From Aeromonas jandaei (GTDB lineage Bacteria; Pseudomonadota; Gammaproteobacteria; Enterobacterales; Aeromonadaceae): a stretch of DNA of 64,000 nt. Of this stretch, positions 26,661 to 35,136 are shown piece after piece; positions within the stretch are counted from its first letter, which is position 1, and every line of letters begins with the position of its first letter. Under the pieces are notes generated by a model that made no database searches, was not told the origin of the DNA, and saw only the letters and a list, made by a program, of their open reading frames with translations. The stretch is taken from assembly GCF_037890695.1 (NCBI RefSeq), contig NZ_CP149571.1:3998001-4062000 (forward strand), in the 5' to 3' direction. The translations under genes were made by a program, and so were the position numbers.

Positions 26661-27583
26661 CATCGATAGCCTTTCCCTCTGCCTCGGCGGCGGAGCTGAC
26701 TCTGCAGCAGCGGCTCAGCCAGTGCCGCCACCACTATGCCTGGAGTGGTGGCGAGCTGACGCTCGCCATCGCGCCGCTGCCGGCGACCCTCGACTGCCGG
26801 TTGCAACTGCAGTGGCAGGGGCTCTCCCTGCCGCTGTTTTGCCATGACGCCGAGCTGGCCCGCTGGCTTGCGCCAGACCTGCAACAGGCGGCCCTGTTCA
26901 GTCTGCCAGCATCGCTGCAACTGGCGCTGATCGAGCGCCTCGGGCAACCCCTTGGCGGCCTCAGCTGCTCGGCGCTGATACCGAACACCCCCTGCGAAGC
27001 GGCCGGTGAGGCCGCGCTGCAACTGCTGCTCAAGCGGGAGGGAGCAACCCTCGCCCTCTGGCTGGCCGAGCCGTGCCCACTGCTTGGCAAATTGCCTGCG
27101 CGACCCGGCCAGCAACGCCTGGCGCTCCCTCTCACCCTCTCCTTGCAGTGGGGGGCGATGGGCGTTGCCATCGGCGAGCTCGAGACACTGACCTGTGGCG
27201 ATGTGCTGCTGCCGCCGCCCCACCCTCGGCTCGGCCAGCAGCTGCTGCTCTGCATCGAGGGACGCCCCTATGCCTACTGCCAACCCCATCCACAACATCT
27301 GGAACTGACCGCCATGCACAACGCCGCCCCCGATGATGCCCTCGATGCCACTATGCTTGAGCACCTGCCGGTGCAGGTCACCTTTGAAGTGGGCCGCCAG
27401 ACCCTGGACTGGCACACCCTCACCACCCTGCAACCGGGCTCACTTATCGATCTCGGCGCCCCCATCGATGGCGAGGTGCGGATCATCAGCAACGGCCATT
27501 CGCTGGGAGTGGGCCGGCTGGTGGAGATCCAGGGACGACTCGGGGTGCGGGTCGAAAGCCTCAAGAGCGAGTCGCCGTCATGA
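26657..27583 (+). CDS. ascQ: T3SS sorting platform protein AscQ (SctQ/YscQ)
   Basis: C-ring/sorting platform protein of 308 residues (YscQ 307). The C-terminal SpoA/FliN-like domain (about residues 235-305) reads LPVQVTFEVGRQTLDWHTL and GSLIDLGAPIDGEVRI and ends RLGVRVESL. YscQ-type genes often also make the C-terminal part from an internal start; I see an ATG near the beginning of that domain at 27351 but cannot judge its use. ATGA overlaps occur at both ends. Confidence 0.94.
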   Translation: MTSIAFPSASAAELTLQQRLSQCRHHYAWSGGELTLAIAPLPATLDCRLQLQWQGLSLPLFCHDAELARWLAPDLQQAALFSLPASLQLALIERLGQPLGGLSCSALIPNTPCEAAGEAALQLLLKREGATLALWLAEPCPLLGKLPARPGQQRLALPLTLSLQWGAMGVAIGELETLTCGDVLLPPPHPRLGQQLLLCIEGRPYAYCQPHPQHLELTAMHNAAPDDALDATMLEHLPVQVTFEVGRQTLDWHTLTTLQPGSLIDLGAPIDGEVRIISNGHSLGVGRLVEIQGRLGVRVESLKSESPS

Positions 27584-28233
27584 TCCAGCTGCCGGACGAG
27601 CTAAACCTTATCGTCGGGCTGGCGCTGCTGGCCCTGCTCCCCTTTATCGCGGTGATGGCCACCTCCTTCGTCAAGCTGGCGGTGGTCTTCTCGCTGCTGC
27701 GCAACGCCCTCGGGGTGCAGCAGATCCCCCCCAACATGGCGATGTACGGGTTGGCCATCATCCTCAGCATCTATGTGATGGCACCGGTCGGTTTTGCCAC
27801 CCAGGATTACCTGCGCCAGAACGAGGTATCGCTGGCCAAGTCCGAGTCGGTGGAGAAGTTTCTCGACGAGGGGATGGCCCCCTACCGCGCCTTTCTGAAA
27901 AAGCAGATCAAGCCGCGGGAGCACGCCTTCTTCATCGACAGCACCAAGCAGCTCTGGCCCAGCGAATATGCCGACCGGCTGGAGCCCGACAGCCTGCTGA
28001 TCCTGCTGCCCGCCTTTACCGTGAGCGAGCTGAGCCGCGCATTCGAGATCGGGTTTCTCATCTATCTGCCCTTTATCGCCATCGACCTCATCATCTCCAA
28101 CATTCTGCTGGCGATGGGGATGATGATGGTCTCCCCCATGACCATCTCGCTCCCCTTCAAGCTGCTGCTGTTCGTGCTGCTCGATGGCTGGGCCCGCCTC
28201 ACCCACGGGCTGGTCACCAGTTACGGAGGCTAG
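27580..28233 (+). CDS. ascR: T3SS export apparatus protein AscR (SctR/YscR)
   Basis: Inner-membrane export component of 217 residues, FliP family. Hydrophobic segments lie at about residues 10-30, 45-65, 155-180 and 185-205. Signatures include FIAVMATSFVKLAVVFSLLRNALG and GMMMVSPMTISLPFKLLLFVL. First of the ascRSTU export-gate set. Confidence 0.96.
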   Translation: MIQLPDELNLIVGLALLALLPFIAVMATSFVKLAVVFSLLRNALGVQQIPPNMAMYGLAIILSIYVMAPVGFATQDYLRQNEVSLAKSESVEKFLDEGMAPYRAFLKKQIKPREHAFFIDSTKQLWPSEYADRLEPDSLLILLPAFTVSELSRAFEIGFLIYLPFIAIDLIISNILLAMGMMMVSPMTISLPFKLLLFVLLDGWARLTHGLVTSYGG

Positions 28234-28234
28234 G

Positions 28235-28501
28235 ATGAGTCACGCCGATATTCTCCACTTCACCAGCCAGACCCTCTGGCTGGTGCTGATCCTCTCGATG
28301 CCGCCGGTGCTGGTGGCGGCACTGGTGGGCACCCTTGTCTCTCTGCTGCAGGCGCTGACCCAGATCCAGGAGCAGACCCTGGGCTTTGTCGCCAAGCTCA
28401 TCGCCGTGGTGATCACCCTGTTTGCCACCACCGCCTGGCTTGGCAACGAGCTCTACAGCTTTGCCGACATGGTGCTGCTCAAGGTGCCGCAGATCCAATG
28501 A
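28235..28501 (+). CDS. ascS: T3SS export apparatus protein AscS (SctS/YscS)
   Basis: Small FliQ-family membrane protein of 88 residues with two transmembrane helices (LWLVLILSMPPVLVAALVGTL and KLIAVVITLFATTAWLG) and the conserved LQALTQIQEQTL linker. Start MSHADILHFTSQ at 28235 follows GGAGG and lies two bases after the ascR stop. Confidence 0.96.
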   Translation: MSHADILHFTSQTLWLVLILSMPPVLVAALVGTLVSLLQALTQIQEQTLGFVAKLIAVVITLFATTAWLGNELYSFADMVLLKVPQIQ

Positions 28502-29286
28502 CCCTCGAGAGCCTGCAGGGCCAGATGCTGGCCTACACCCTGCTGCTGCCACGCTTTATCAGCTGCTTCGTCATGCTGCCGGTACTGAGCAAGCTGATGC
28601 TGGGGGGGGCGATGATCCGCAACGGCGTGGTCTGCTCGCTGGCGCTGTTCGCCTACCCCATGGTGGCCGACACCCTGCCTCCCGCCATCGATGCCCTCGA
28701 TCTGGCGCTCTTGGTAGCCAAGGAGGTGCTGCTCGGCCTGCTGATCGGCTTTGTCGCCGCCATCCCCTTCTGGGCCGTCGAGGCGAGCGGCTTTCTGGTG
28801 GATAACCAGCGCGGCGCGGCCATGGCATCCCTGTTCAACCCGAGCCTCGCCAGCCAGACCAGCCCCACCGGTCTGCTGCTGACCCAGACCCTGATCACCC
28901 TCTTCTTTTCCGGCGGCGCCTTTCTCGCCCTGCTCTCGGCCCTGTTCCAGAGCTATGCCAGCTGGCCGGTGACCCGTTTCTTTCCCGCTATCGGAGATCT
29001 CTGGGTGAGCTTTTTCTACAGCCAGTTCAGCCAGATGCTGCTGCTCTGCGCCCTGCTGGCGGCCCCCCTGCTGATCGCCATGTTTCTGGCAGAGTTCGGG
29101 CTGGCCCTTATCAGCCGCTTCGCCCCCTCCCTCAACGTCTTCGTACTGGCGATGCCGATAAAAAGCGCCGTCGCCAGCCTGCTGCTGGTCATCTACATCA
29201 AGCTGATGATGGATCACGCCTACCGCCAGGTGCTGGCGGTGATGGATCCGCTGCAACTGCTGGCCCCCATTCTGGAGGCGCGATGA
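28498..29286 (+). CDS. ascT: T3SS export apparatus protein AscT (SctT/YscT)
   Basis: FliR-family membrane protein of 262 residues with about six hydrophobic segments; GFVAAIPFWAVEASGFLVDNQRG and NVFVLAMPIKSAVASLLL are family blocks. It overlaps ascS and ascU by 4 bases each. Confidence 0.96.
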   Translation: MTLESLQGQMLAYTLLLPRFISCFVMLPVLSKLMLGGAMIRNGVVCSLALFAYPMVADTLPPAIDALDLALLVAKEVLLGLLIGFVAAIPFWAVEASGFLVDNQRGAAMASLFNPSLASQTSPTGLLLTQTLITLFFSGGAFLALLSALFQSYASWPVTRFFPAIGDLWVSFFYSQFSQMLLLCALLAAPLLIAMFLAEFGLALISRFAPSLNVFVLAMPIKSAVASLLLVIYIKLMMDHAYRQVLAVMDPLQLLAPILEAR

Positions 29287-30341
29287 GCGGCGAGAAGACC
29301 GAACAGCCCACCGCCAAAAAATTGCGCGATGCCCGCAAGAAGGGGCAGGTGGTAAAGAGCAAGGAGGTGGTCTCCACCGCCATCATCCTCAGTCTGGTGG
29401 GTATGCTGATGGCGATGTCCGACTACTACCTCGAACATCTGGGCAAGCTGATGCTGATCCCGGAATCCCACCTCAACCTCCCCTTTGCCCAGGCCCTCAA
29501 CCATGTGGTGGAGAACCTGATGCAGGAGATGGCCTACCTCTGCATCCCGATCCTGGCGGTGTCGGCGCTGGTGGTGCTCGCCTCCCATATCGCCCAGTAC
29601 GGTTTTCTGCTGAGTGGCGAGTCGATCAAGCCCGACATCAAGCATGTCAATCCGGTGGAGGGGGCCAAGAAGATCTTCTCCATCAAGAGCCTGATGGAGT
29701 TCGTCAAATCCCTGCTCAAGGTGAGCCTCCTGAGCCTGCTGGTATGGGTCACCATCGAGGGCAACCTGCAGGCGATGCTGCAACTGCCCGGCTGCGGCAT
29801 GAGCTGCATCACTCCGGTACTGGGGGGCATGCTGGGCCAGCTGATGGCGGTCTGCGCCATGGGGTTTGTGGTGATCGCCATCGCCGATTACGCCTTCGAA
29901 CACTACCAGCACATCAAGCAGCTCAAGATGAGCAAGGACGAGGTGAAGCGGGAGTACAAGGAGATGGAGGGGAGCCCGGAGATCAAAAGCAAGCGCCGCC
30001 AGTTCCATCAAGAGCTGCAATCGAGCAACATGCGCGCCGATGTGAAGCGCTCCTCGGTCATCGTCGCCAACCCGACCCATATCGCCATCGGCATTCGCTA
30101 CGAGCGGGGAGAAACCCCGCTGCCGGTGGTCACCCTCAAGTTCACCGATGCCCAGGCACTGCTGGTGCGCAAGATTGCCGAAGAGGAGGGTATTCCGGTG
30201 CTGCAGCGCATCCCGCTGGCCCGCGCCCTCTATCGCGATGCGCTGATCAACAACTACATCCCCGCCGACCAGATCGAAGCGACCGCCGAGGTACTGCGCT
30301 GGCTGGAGCAGTGGCGCCAGAGCGAAGGGCCGCAGTGGTAA
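29283..30341 (+). CDS. ascU: T3SS substrate-specificity switch AscU (SctU/YscU)
   Basis: FlhB-family protein of 352 residues. Four N-terminal membrane helices are followed by a cytoplasmic domain with the autocleavage motif NPTH at Asn263-Pro264, the same numbering as YscU. Self-cleavage there switches export from needle subunits to translocators and effectors. The N-terminus MSGEKTEQPTAKKLRDARKKGQV is canonical. Last gene of ascN-U. Confidence 0.97.
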   Translation: MSGEKTEQPTAKKLRDARKKGQVVKSKEVVSTAIILSLVGMLMAMSDYYLEHLGKLMLIPESHLNLPFAQALNHVVENLMQEMAYLCIPILAVSALVVLASHIAQYGFLLSGESIKPDIKHVNPVEGAKKIFSIKSLMEFVKSLLKVSLLSLLVWVTIEGNLQAMLQLPGCGMSCITPVLGGMLGQLMAVCAMGFVVIAIADYAFEHYQHIKQLKMSKDEVKREYKEMEGSPEIKSKRRQFHQELQSSNMRADVKRSSVIVANPTHIAIGIRYERGETPLPVVTLKFTDAQALLVRKIAEEEGIPVLQRIPLARALYRDALINNYIPADQIEATAEVLRWLEQWRQSEGPQW

Positions 30342-30374
30342 CCCCTTGCGGGAGATCACCAGAGCGCGTCACCT

Positions 30375-30426
30375 AAAAAACCGCGACCCGGGTTAATATC
30401 CGGCCGATCCCTCTTTTTGCGATCCT
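30375..30426 (+). promoter_or_regulatory. ExsA-type promoter of the chaperone-protease effector pair
   Basis: AAAAA, GCGAC and TTAATA (TGnnA degenerate to TAATA) lie at 30375-30399. The -10 about 20-21 nt downstream (GATCCT, 30421-30426) is weak. The box ends 58 nt before the chaperone ATG, exactly the spacing seen at exoU. Confidence 0.6.
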
Positions 30427-30457
30427 GTGCATCACAATCATCAACCCAGAGATGTGC

Positions 30458-30886
30458 ATGGATCTCGATACTATACTGACCCGGCTTGCCCGGCAGCTCG
30501 ATGCCGACCAGCTCAATCAGCTCTCTGCCGACGAGTGGCTGCTGCTTGCCACGGATGGCCTCGCCCTGCAAATCACCCGAACCGACACCGGCCTTGTGCT
30601 GGCTTGCCGCCCCGATGACCGGGAGCTGGATCCCCGCTGGATGCCGCTGCTGCTCAGCTATAACGGCCTGCTGACCACTACGGGAGGCATGGTGATGGGA
30701 TTGACCGGCAACCAGCGCCTGCTGATGCAGTTACCGGTCGCCATCGCAGATGCCGATGCACTGGCCAGCGTGACCCTCAACTTCCTGCAACTGGTACGGG
30801 AGTGGCAGTTGCGGCTGCTTGCGCCGTGCCAGCCAACCCTCTCCGAACCCGGCTCTCTTAATATGCTGTCTGCCATCAAGGGATAA
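30458..30886 (+). CDS. Putative T3SS effector chaperone (CesT/SycE-like)
   Basis: Acidic protein of 142 residues placed three bases before a putative effector and 116 bases after ascU. It has the class I chaperone pattern: N-terminal helix MDLDTILTRLARQLDADQL, strands WLLLATDGLALQITRTD and GLVLACRP, and a C-terminal helix ASVTLNFLQLVREWQL. Start 30458 is preferred over the ATG at 30452 from the alignment of the first helix and spacing to GAG. The partner is presumably the downstream protease. The call rests on size, pattern and context. Confidence 0.75.
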   Translation: MDLDTILTRLARQLDADQLNQLSADEWLLLATDGLALQITRTDTGLVLACRPDDRELDPRWMPLLLSYNGLLTTTGGMVMGLTGNQRLLMQLPVAIADADALASVTLNFLQLVREWQLRLLAPCQPTLSEPGSLNMLSAIKG

Positions 30887-30889
30887 CTC

Positions 30890-32071
30890 ATGAATACCAC
30901 CTCAGCGACCTCATTGACGTCACTCTATCGTGACCTCCACTTATCCTCCGCCGGCAGCCAGCAGGAGCTGCGCGCCAGCAATGGCAATCTCTACCTCAAG
31001 GAGGGCAAGGGGCTGATCTCCGTCGAGAGCCACAGGCTGGCTCACCGGGACGCCGCCATTGCCCAGGTGATCACCGCCATGAGCCGGGAATATGGCATGA
31101 GCACGGAAGAGGCTGGCAGCCTGCTGCGCAGCGTACAGGCAGATAGCGGCAAAGTGACGGTGGCGGATGTGCGTCAGCTGCACAACGAACTCACCCTCGG
31201 GGCCCGGCACCAGAGCGAACGCTCGCAAGAGTTGCAGCAAGTCGCCGACCTGCGCAAACAGCAGCTCGCCTCAGCTACCCGCGCTCAGGGGCTCGCCCCC
31301 GATATTCGCACCCATGAGCAGCTGCGCAACGCCATCACCCGGCAACATGGTGAGCAAACGCTCGCCCTGCTCGACGAGAAACTCCCCTCTTTCATGCACA
31401 GCAAGGGGATGCTGACTCCGCGCCATATCGAGACCATCGGCCAACTGCTCAACTCCGGCGAAGTGGCCCGCTTCCAGCAAGCCATCACCATGGTCACGCT
31501 CAACGCCAAGAGCCCGGTCGACAGTCAGGCAGCCCGCGCCGTTGCCATCGAACTGGCCAAGCTGCCCATGAACCTGCTCAAGCAGGCCGATGCCGAAGGG
31601 CTGACGATCCGGGTCACCCATGACAATGTGACCACCTACCATACCCATCTGGCCGGAACGAGCGCCCGTGGTCATGGTGGTGGCGGGTGGGACAAGCTGC
31701 CGGGCGTCGGTGCCTTCGGCGGCAGTAAAGAGACCGTTATCGCCATGGAACAGGATCGCTCGGGCAAATGGCAAGTGGGTAGCCACCACGGCTCGGCCAA
31801 TCTGGTGTTGCACGAATTTGGCCACTCCATCGATCGTCTGGTGGGCGCCAGCACCACAGGTGCCAACCTGAGTCAGGACAGCTCTTTCTATGCGGCCTGG
31901 TACAACGACTACCACAAACTGGGGGATGCCTACTTTCAGCAGGCGGGCCCAAAAGGGAACTACGAACCGGGACTGGAGGAGAGCTTTGCCGAAGGTCTGG
32001 CGCGCCTTTATGGCGACAACAATGCCTTCGCTCACTGGAGCCATATCGAGGCACAACTGTTGACGCTCTGA
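30890..32071 (+). CDS. Putative T3SS effector with lethal-factor-like zinc metalloprotease domain
   Basis: Protein of 393 residues with no signal peptide and a Ser/Thr-rich N-terminus, as expected of a T3SS substrate. The C-terminal domain carries HEFGH at residues 308-312 (two His zinc ligands and catalytic Glu309). A second block at about 357-370, NYEPGLEESFAEGLARLY, resembles the anthrax lethal factor family pattern (Tyr...E-x-x-FAE), with Glu364 as likely third zinc ligand and Tyr358 nearby. A Gly/His-rich loop (ARGHGGGGWDKLPG, near residue 260) precedes it. The middle is helical. Adjacent chaperone, ExsA-type promoter and position at the end of the T3SS locus indicate an injected effector. 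I do not recognise it as a named effector, and its substrate is unknown. Confidence 0.75.
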   Translation: MNTTSATSLTSLYRDLHLSSAGSQQELRASNGNLYLKEGKGLISVESHRLAHRDAAIAQVITAMSREYGMSTEEAGSLLRSVQADSGKVTVADVRQLHNELTLGARHQSERSQELQQVADLRKQQLASATRAQGLAPDIRTHEQLRNAITRQHGEQTLALLDEKLPSFMHSKGMLTPRHIETIGQLLNSGEVARFQQAITMVTLNAKSPVDSQAARAVAIELAKLPMNLLKQADAEGLTIRVTHDNVTTYHTHLAGTSARGHGGGGWDKLPGVGAFGGSKETVIAMEQDRSGKWQVGSHHGSANLVLHEFGHSIDRLVGASTTGANLSQDSSFYAAWYNDYHKLGDAYFQQAGPKGNYEPGLEESFAEGLARLYGDNNAFAHWSHIEAQLLTL

Positions 32072-32104
32072 CAGGACGTTCCTGTCCAACAAACCAGCCA
32101 AAAG

Positions 32105-32134
32105 AACGGGGCCATCACTGATGGCCCCGTTGTT
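32105..32134 (+). terminator. Terminator at the right end of the T3SS locus
   Basis: An AACGGGGCCAT/ATGGCCCCGTT stem with a short loop is followed by TGTTGT. A small second hairpin (ACAGGA/TCCTGT) covers the stop codon of the protease gene. Confidence 0.7.
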
Positions 32135-32279
32135 GTCATCTGCTTGATGCCCCCCCGTCAATCACTGTTAGGTTGTCGATTGCAGCCCATTTACGTACTA
32201 TTGCCAGCCATTGTGCTTCAGGCTTCTTGGCTCGTGATTCAAGGAGTTGTCACTCGGCAGATAGTGGATACCGCCTCTT

Positions 32280-34412
32280 ATGAAGATCTTGAAATACTGT
32301 TCGGCACTGGCACTCACGCTTGCTGCTTTTCCTTCGGTTGCCTCATTCGACCAAGACGGGTGCAGTTTTTGGCTGACAGATTGTCCATTGCCAGCCTATC
32401 CAATATTCCTTTCCGACAATGACACCAAGAGCAACTTGCTGATGCTGCTGGCTGACAAGCAGCGACTCTCCCTCCCCTTTATGCTTCCGGCCGATCCGGC
32501 CAACGAACGCGATATGGAGCTCTTCTCTCTGCAACGCCTGCCACTTCCCGACGAGATGGAAAGCCCGGAACTGCGTGAACAGCTGGTTAGCCGGCTCACA
32601 GCCCATGACGCCTCGTTCCCGGCTTTGCTGGAACACTATGCTGGTCGGGATGCCCTTTACGGCCGAGCCATTTCCAACTCGCTGCAATCTGTCAGTCAAT
32701 TTCTTGATGCCCTTGAGCAGAGCGACCTGTCATCTACCGAGCGCACGCTTCTGCTCAAAACCCGCTTACAGCTCCTTGGTCAGCAGGAAGATAGCCCCCA
32801 GTCTTCCGACGTCACAATGAGCGAGTCTGCCAGGGAGTGGCAGGCTTATCTGGATGCGGCACGCCACTTCTACCAAGGTCATTTCTCCGAGGCATTGACC
32901 GGCTTTATGGCTCTGCAAGGGGCAAAAGCGCAGTGGGTTGCCGAAACCGCGAACTATATGGTGATGCGAACACACCTTAATGCAGCGGTGAAAGATGCAC
33001 AGAGCGAGTATGGTGATACCGATTTTACCAAGAGTGATAAAGAGGCGCTGAAACAGGCCATGACGCAGGGGCAGGCGTATCTGGCCGCCTATCCGCAAGG
33101 ACGTTACGTCAGCTCGACCAAGGGTATGTTCAGACGCATCAACTGGATGGCGGGTGATCAGGCTTCATTACGCGATACCTATAGCGAAGCGATAGCCGCT
33201 GACCACTCCCTGCCGGAACTTGAGGCGCTGGTTAACGAAATAGATCTCTCTTTGCTGAGCGCTGACGCCTATCGCAATGAACTCGCCTACGAGGATAAAA
33301 CCCAGCCTGAGCTGCTGTTTATCAATGCACTGCGTGGCCTCAGAACTGGCTATGACCAGAAACGCAACTGGAGTAACGAGCAGCTCGATGACGCCATCAA
33401 ACAGCTGCAAGAGATGGGTAAAACAGAAGAAGCCACCTATCTGCAAGCTTATCGATTGCTGCAGAACCAACAGTTTGACGCTGTGCTGGCGCTGTTACCC
33501 AAAACAGAAGGACAAAACGCATCAACCCTGGCGTTCAGCCGCCAGTTGCTGCGAATCTGGGCACAGCAAGGAATGAAGGCGTTTGACCAGGCAGAGCAAG
33601 CCCTGATGACGCTGGTAGCGGCACCTCTTACTCAAGCCCAACAGGCATATGTGGAGAACATGTTGGCAGATCAGTGGGTGCGTACCGGCAATACTGCGGC
33701 CATTTTCAGCAAAGAGAGCCCTGTCACTCAGTTGCGGATCCGCACCGTCGTGTTAAAACAGTCGGCCGATCCGGACTTGCTTCGTCAGCAGGCTCGGCAG
33801 GCCACAAGCGCCTTGGAAAGACAAATCGCCCTGCATACCCTGCTGGTGAGAGACCTGATTGCAGAGGATTACGCAACATTCCTGAAAGACGTGACACTTA
33901 TTCCGGCCGACTACAAGGAGGCTACCCCACCCAAGGATGAGCCGTGGCAACCGGTACCCAACGGTGATGTGCCCCTGTCAGCATTCAAGTGGGGAGGTGA
34001 AGGCACACCGCAGGACTATTACTGCCGTGATTTGACCTCCACTCTCGGCACACTGCTGCAGCGCCCCGGAGATGGACATGCACTCAACTGCCTGGGTGAA
34101 TATCTGCGCAGCAAGGATCCCCAGATCAATTTGTGGCAAGGAAAAGAGATGGTTTGGGGATTGCCAAAACCTGAGTCAGCCACCGCGCCAAGCAGGCTCA
34201 AACTATATCAGGCAGTCATGGCCAACCCTAAAGCAGAGCCCGAAGACAAGAGTTATGCCCTTTACAGAGCCATCAACTGCTACGCACCATCAGGCAACAA
34301 CGGGTGTGACTCTCAGGAGATCCCCAAGAGCATGCGGCAAACCTGGTTCAACACGCTCAAGCAGCGTTATGGCAACTCGGTATGGGCCAAATCACTCAAA
34401 TACTACTGGTAA
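32280..34412 (+). CDS. Secreted or periplasmic protein of unknown function, helical-repeat-like
   Basis: Protein of 710 residues with an N-terminal signal peptide (MKILKYCSALALTLAAFPSVAS, cleavage probably after residue 22). The mature part is mostly helical, with TPR-like pairs such as EWQAYLDAARHFYQGHFSEALTGFMAL and EATYLQAYRLLQNQQFDAVLALL. Cys residues at the N- and C-terminal ends suggest disulfides. It overlaps nothing and is followed after 3 bases by a DUF3142-like gene, so the two are probably one operon. I do not recognise a function. Confidence 0.8.
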   Translation: MKILKYCSALALTLAAFPSVASFDQDGCSFWLTDCPLPAYPIFLSDNDTKSNLLMLLADKQRLSLPFMLPADPANERDMELFSLQRLPLPDEMESPELREQLVSRLTAHDASFPALLEHYAGRDALYGRAISNSLQSVSQFLDALEQSDLSSTERTLLLKTRLQLLGQQEDSPQSSDVTMSESAREWQAYLDAARHFYQGHFSEALTGFMALQGAKAQWVAETANYMVMRTHLNAAVKDAQSEYGDTDFTKSDKEALKQAMTQGQAYLAAYPQGRYVSSTKGMFRRINWMAGDQASLRDTYSEAIAADHSLPELEALVNEIDLSLLSADAYRNELAYEDKTQPELLFINALRGLRTGYDQKRNWSNEQLDDAIKQLQEMGKTEEATYLQAYRLLQNQQFDAVLALLPKTEGQNASTLAFSRQLLRIWAQQGMKAFDQAEQALMTLVAAPLTQAQQAYVENMLADQWVRTGNTAAIFSKESPVTQLRIRTVVLKQSADPDLLRQQARQATSALERQIALHTLLVRDLIAEDYATFLKDVTLIPADYKEATPPKDEPWQPVPNGDVPLSAFKWGGEGTPQDYYCRDLTSTLGTLLQRPGDGHALNCLGEYLRSKDPQINLWQGKEMVWGLPKPESATAPSRLKLYQAVMANPKAEPEDKSYALYRAINCYAPSGNNGCDSQEIPKSMRQTWFNTLKQRYGNSVWAKSLKYYW

Positions 34413-34415
34413 ACC

Positions 34416-35123
34416 ATGCCGCAACCCCTCGGGCCTAGCCTGTTAATTCTGTTATCGACACTTGCTGCGCCACTTAAGGCAAGTGTCGATGCCAGCAGCT
34501 ATCACGCATTCTGGCTCTGGTCTGCCACACGGCATCAGCCAGTCCTGGCACAGGCAACCACCCTCTATTTGCATCAGGGGGAGATCCTGAACAGGCCATC
34601 CGGCCCCCGTTTTATCAAACTGGGGCGCGCTCCAACACCACTTCAGACCGAACAACTCTGGCTTGTGGTGAGAGTGAATACGCTGCCGCTCTCTGCCGAT
34701 CACAAAAAGTTGCTGGTCAGGCTGTATCAGAAGTGGCGCAAGGCCGGAGCCAAAGTAACGGGTATTCAGATCGACTTTGATGCAGCCACCCGCCAACTGA
34801 ACCGTTACGCCACCTCTTTGCGGCAGTTGCGACAAGTGTTGCCGGCAGAGTGCAAGCTCAGCGTAACGGGCCTGCTCGACTGGGCCAAGACGGGGGATGT
34901 GGCACAACTCAACAGCCTTCCGGTTGATGAGATAGTGATCCAGACCTATCAGGGCAAACATACGGTACCGGGTTACAGCGCCTATCTACCCGCAATGATG
35001 CAGCTCACCATTCCATTCAAGGTTGGCCTGGTGCAGGAGGGAGAGTGGGAACCCTCGTGGCAGGCAACGCTTGCAACCTCCCCCCACTACCGGGGGGAGG
35101 TCGTCTTCTTGCTCAATCGCTAG
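34416..35123 (+). CDS. DUF3142-like protein
   Basis: Protein of 235 residues with an N-terminal hydrophobic segment that may be a signal peptide (LLILLSTLAAPLKAS). The pattern VTGIQIDFDAATRQLNRY, followed by LSVTGLLDW and VDEIVIQTYQG, resembles a TIM-barrel-like fold as in the DUF3142 family, with IDFD at the end of a strand. No enzymatic activity can be assigned. It is cotranscribed with the upstream 710-residue protein and convergent with malY, only 13 bases away. Confidence 0.65.
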   Translation: MPQPLGPSLLILLSTLAAPLKASVDASSYHAFWLWSATRHQPVLAQATTLYLHQGEILNRPSGPRFIKLGRAPTPLQTEQLWLVVRVNTLPLSADHKKLLVRLYQKWRKAGAKVTGIQIDFDAATRQLNRYATSLRQLRQVLPAECKLSVTGLLDWAKTGDVAQLNSLPVDEIVIQTYQGKHTVPGYSAYLPAMMQLTIPFKVGLVQEGEWEPSWQATLATSPHYRGEVVFLLNR

Positions 35124-35136
35124 TCCAGGATATCCC

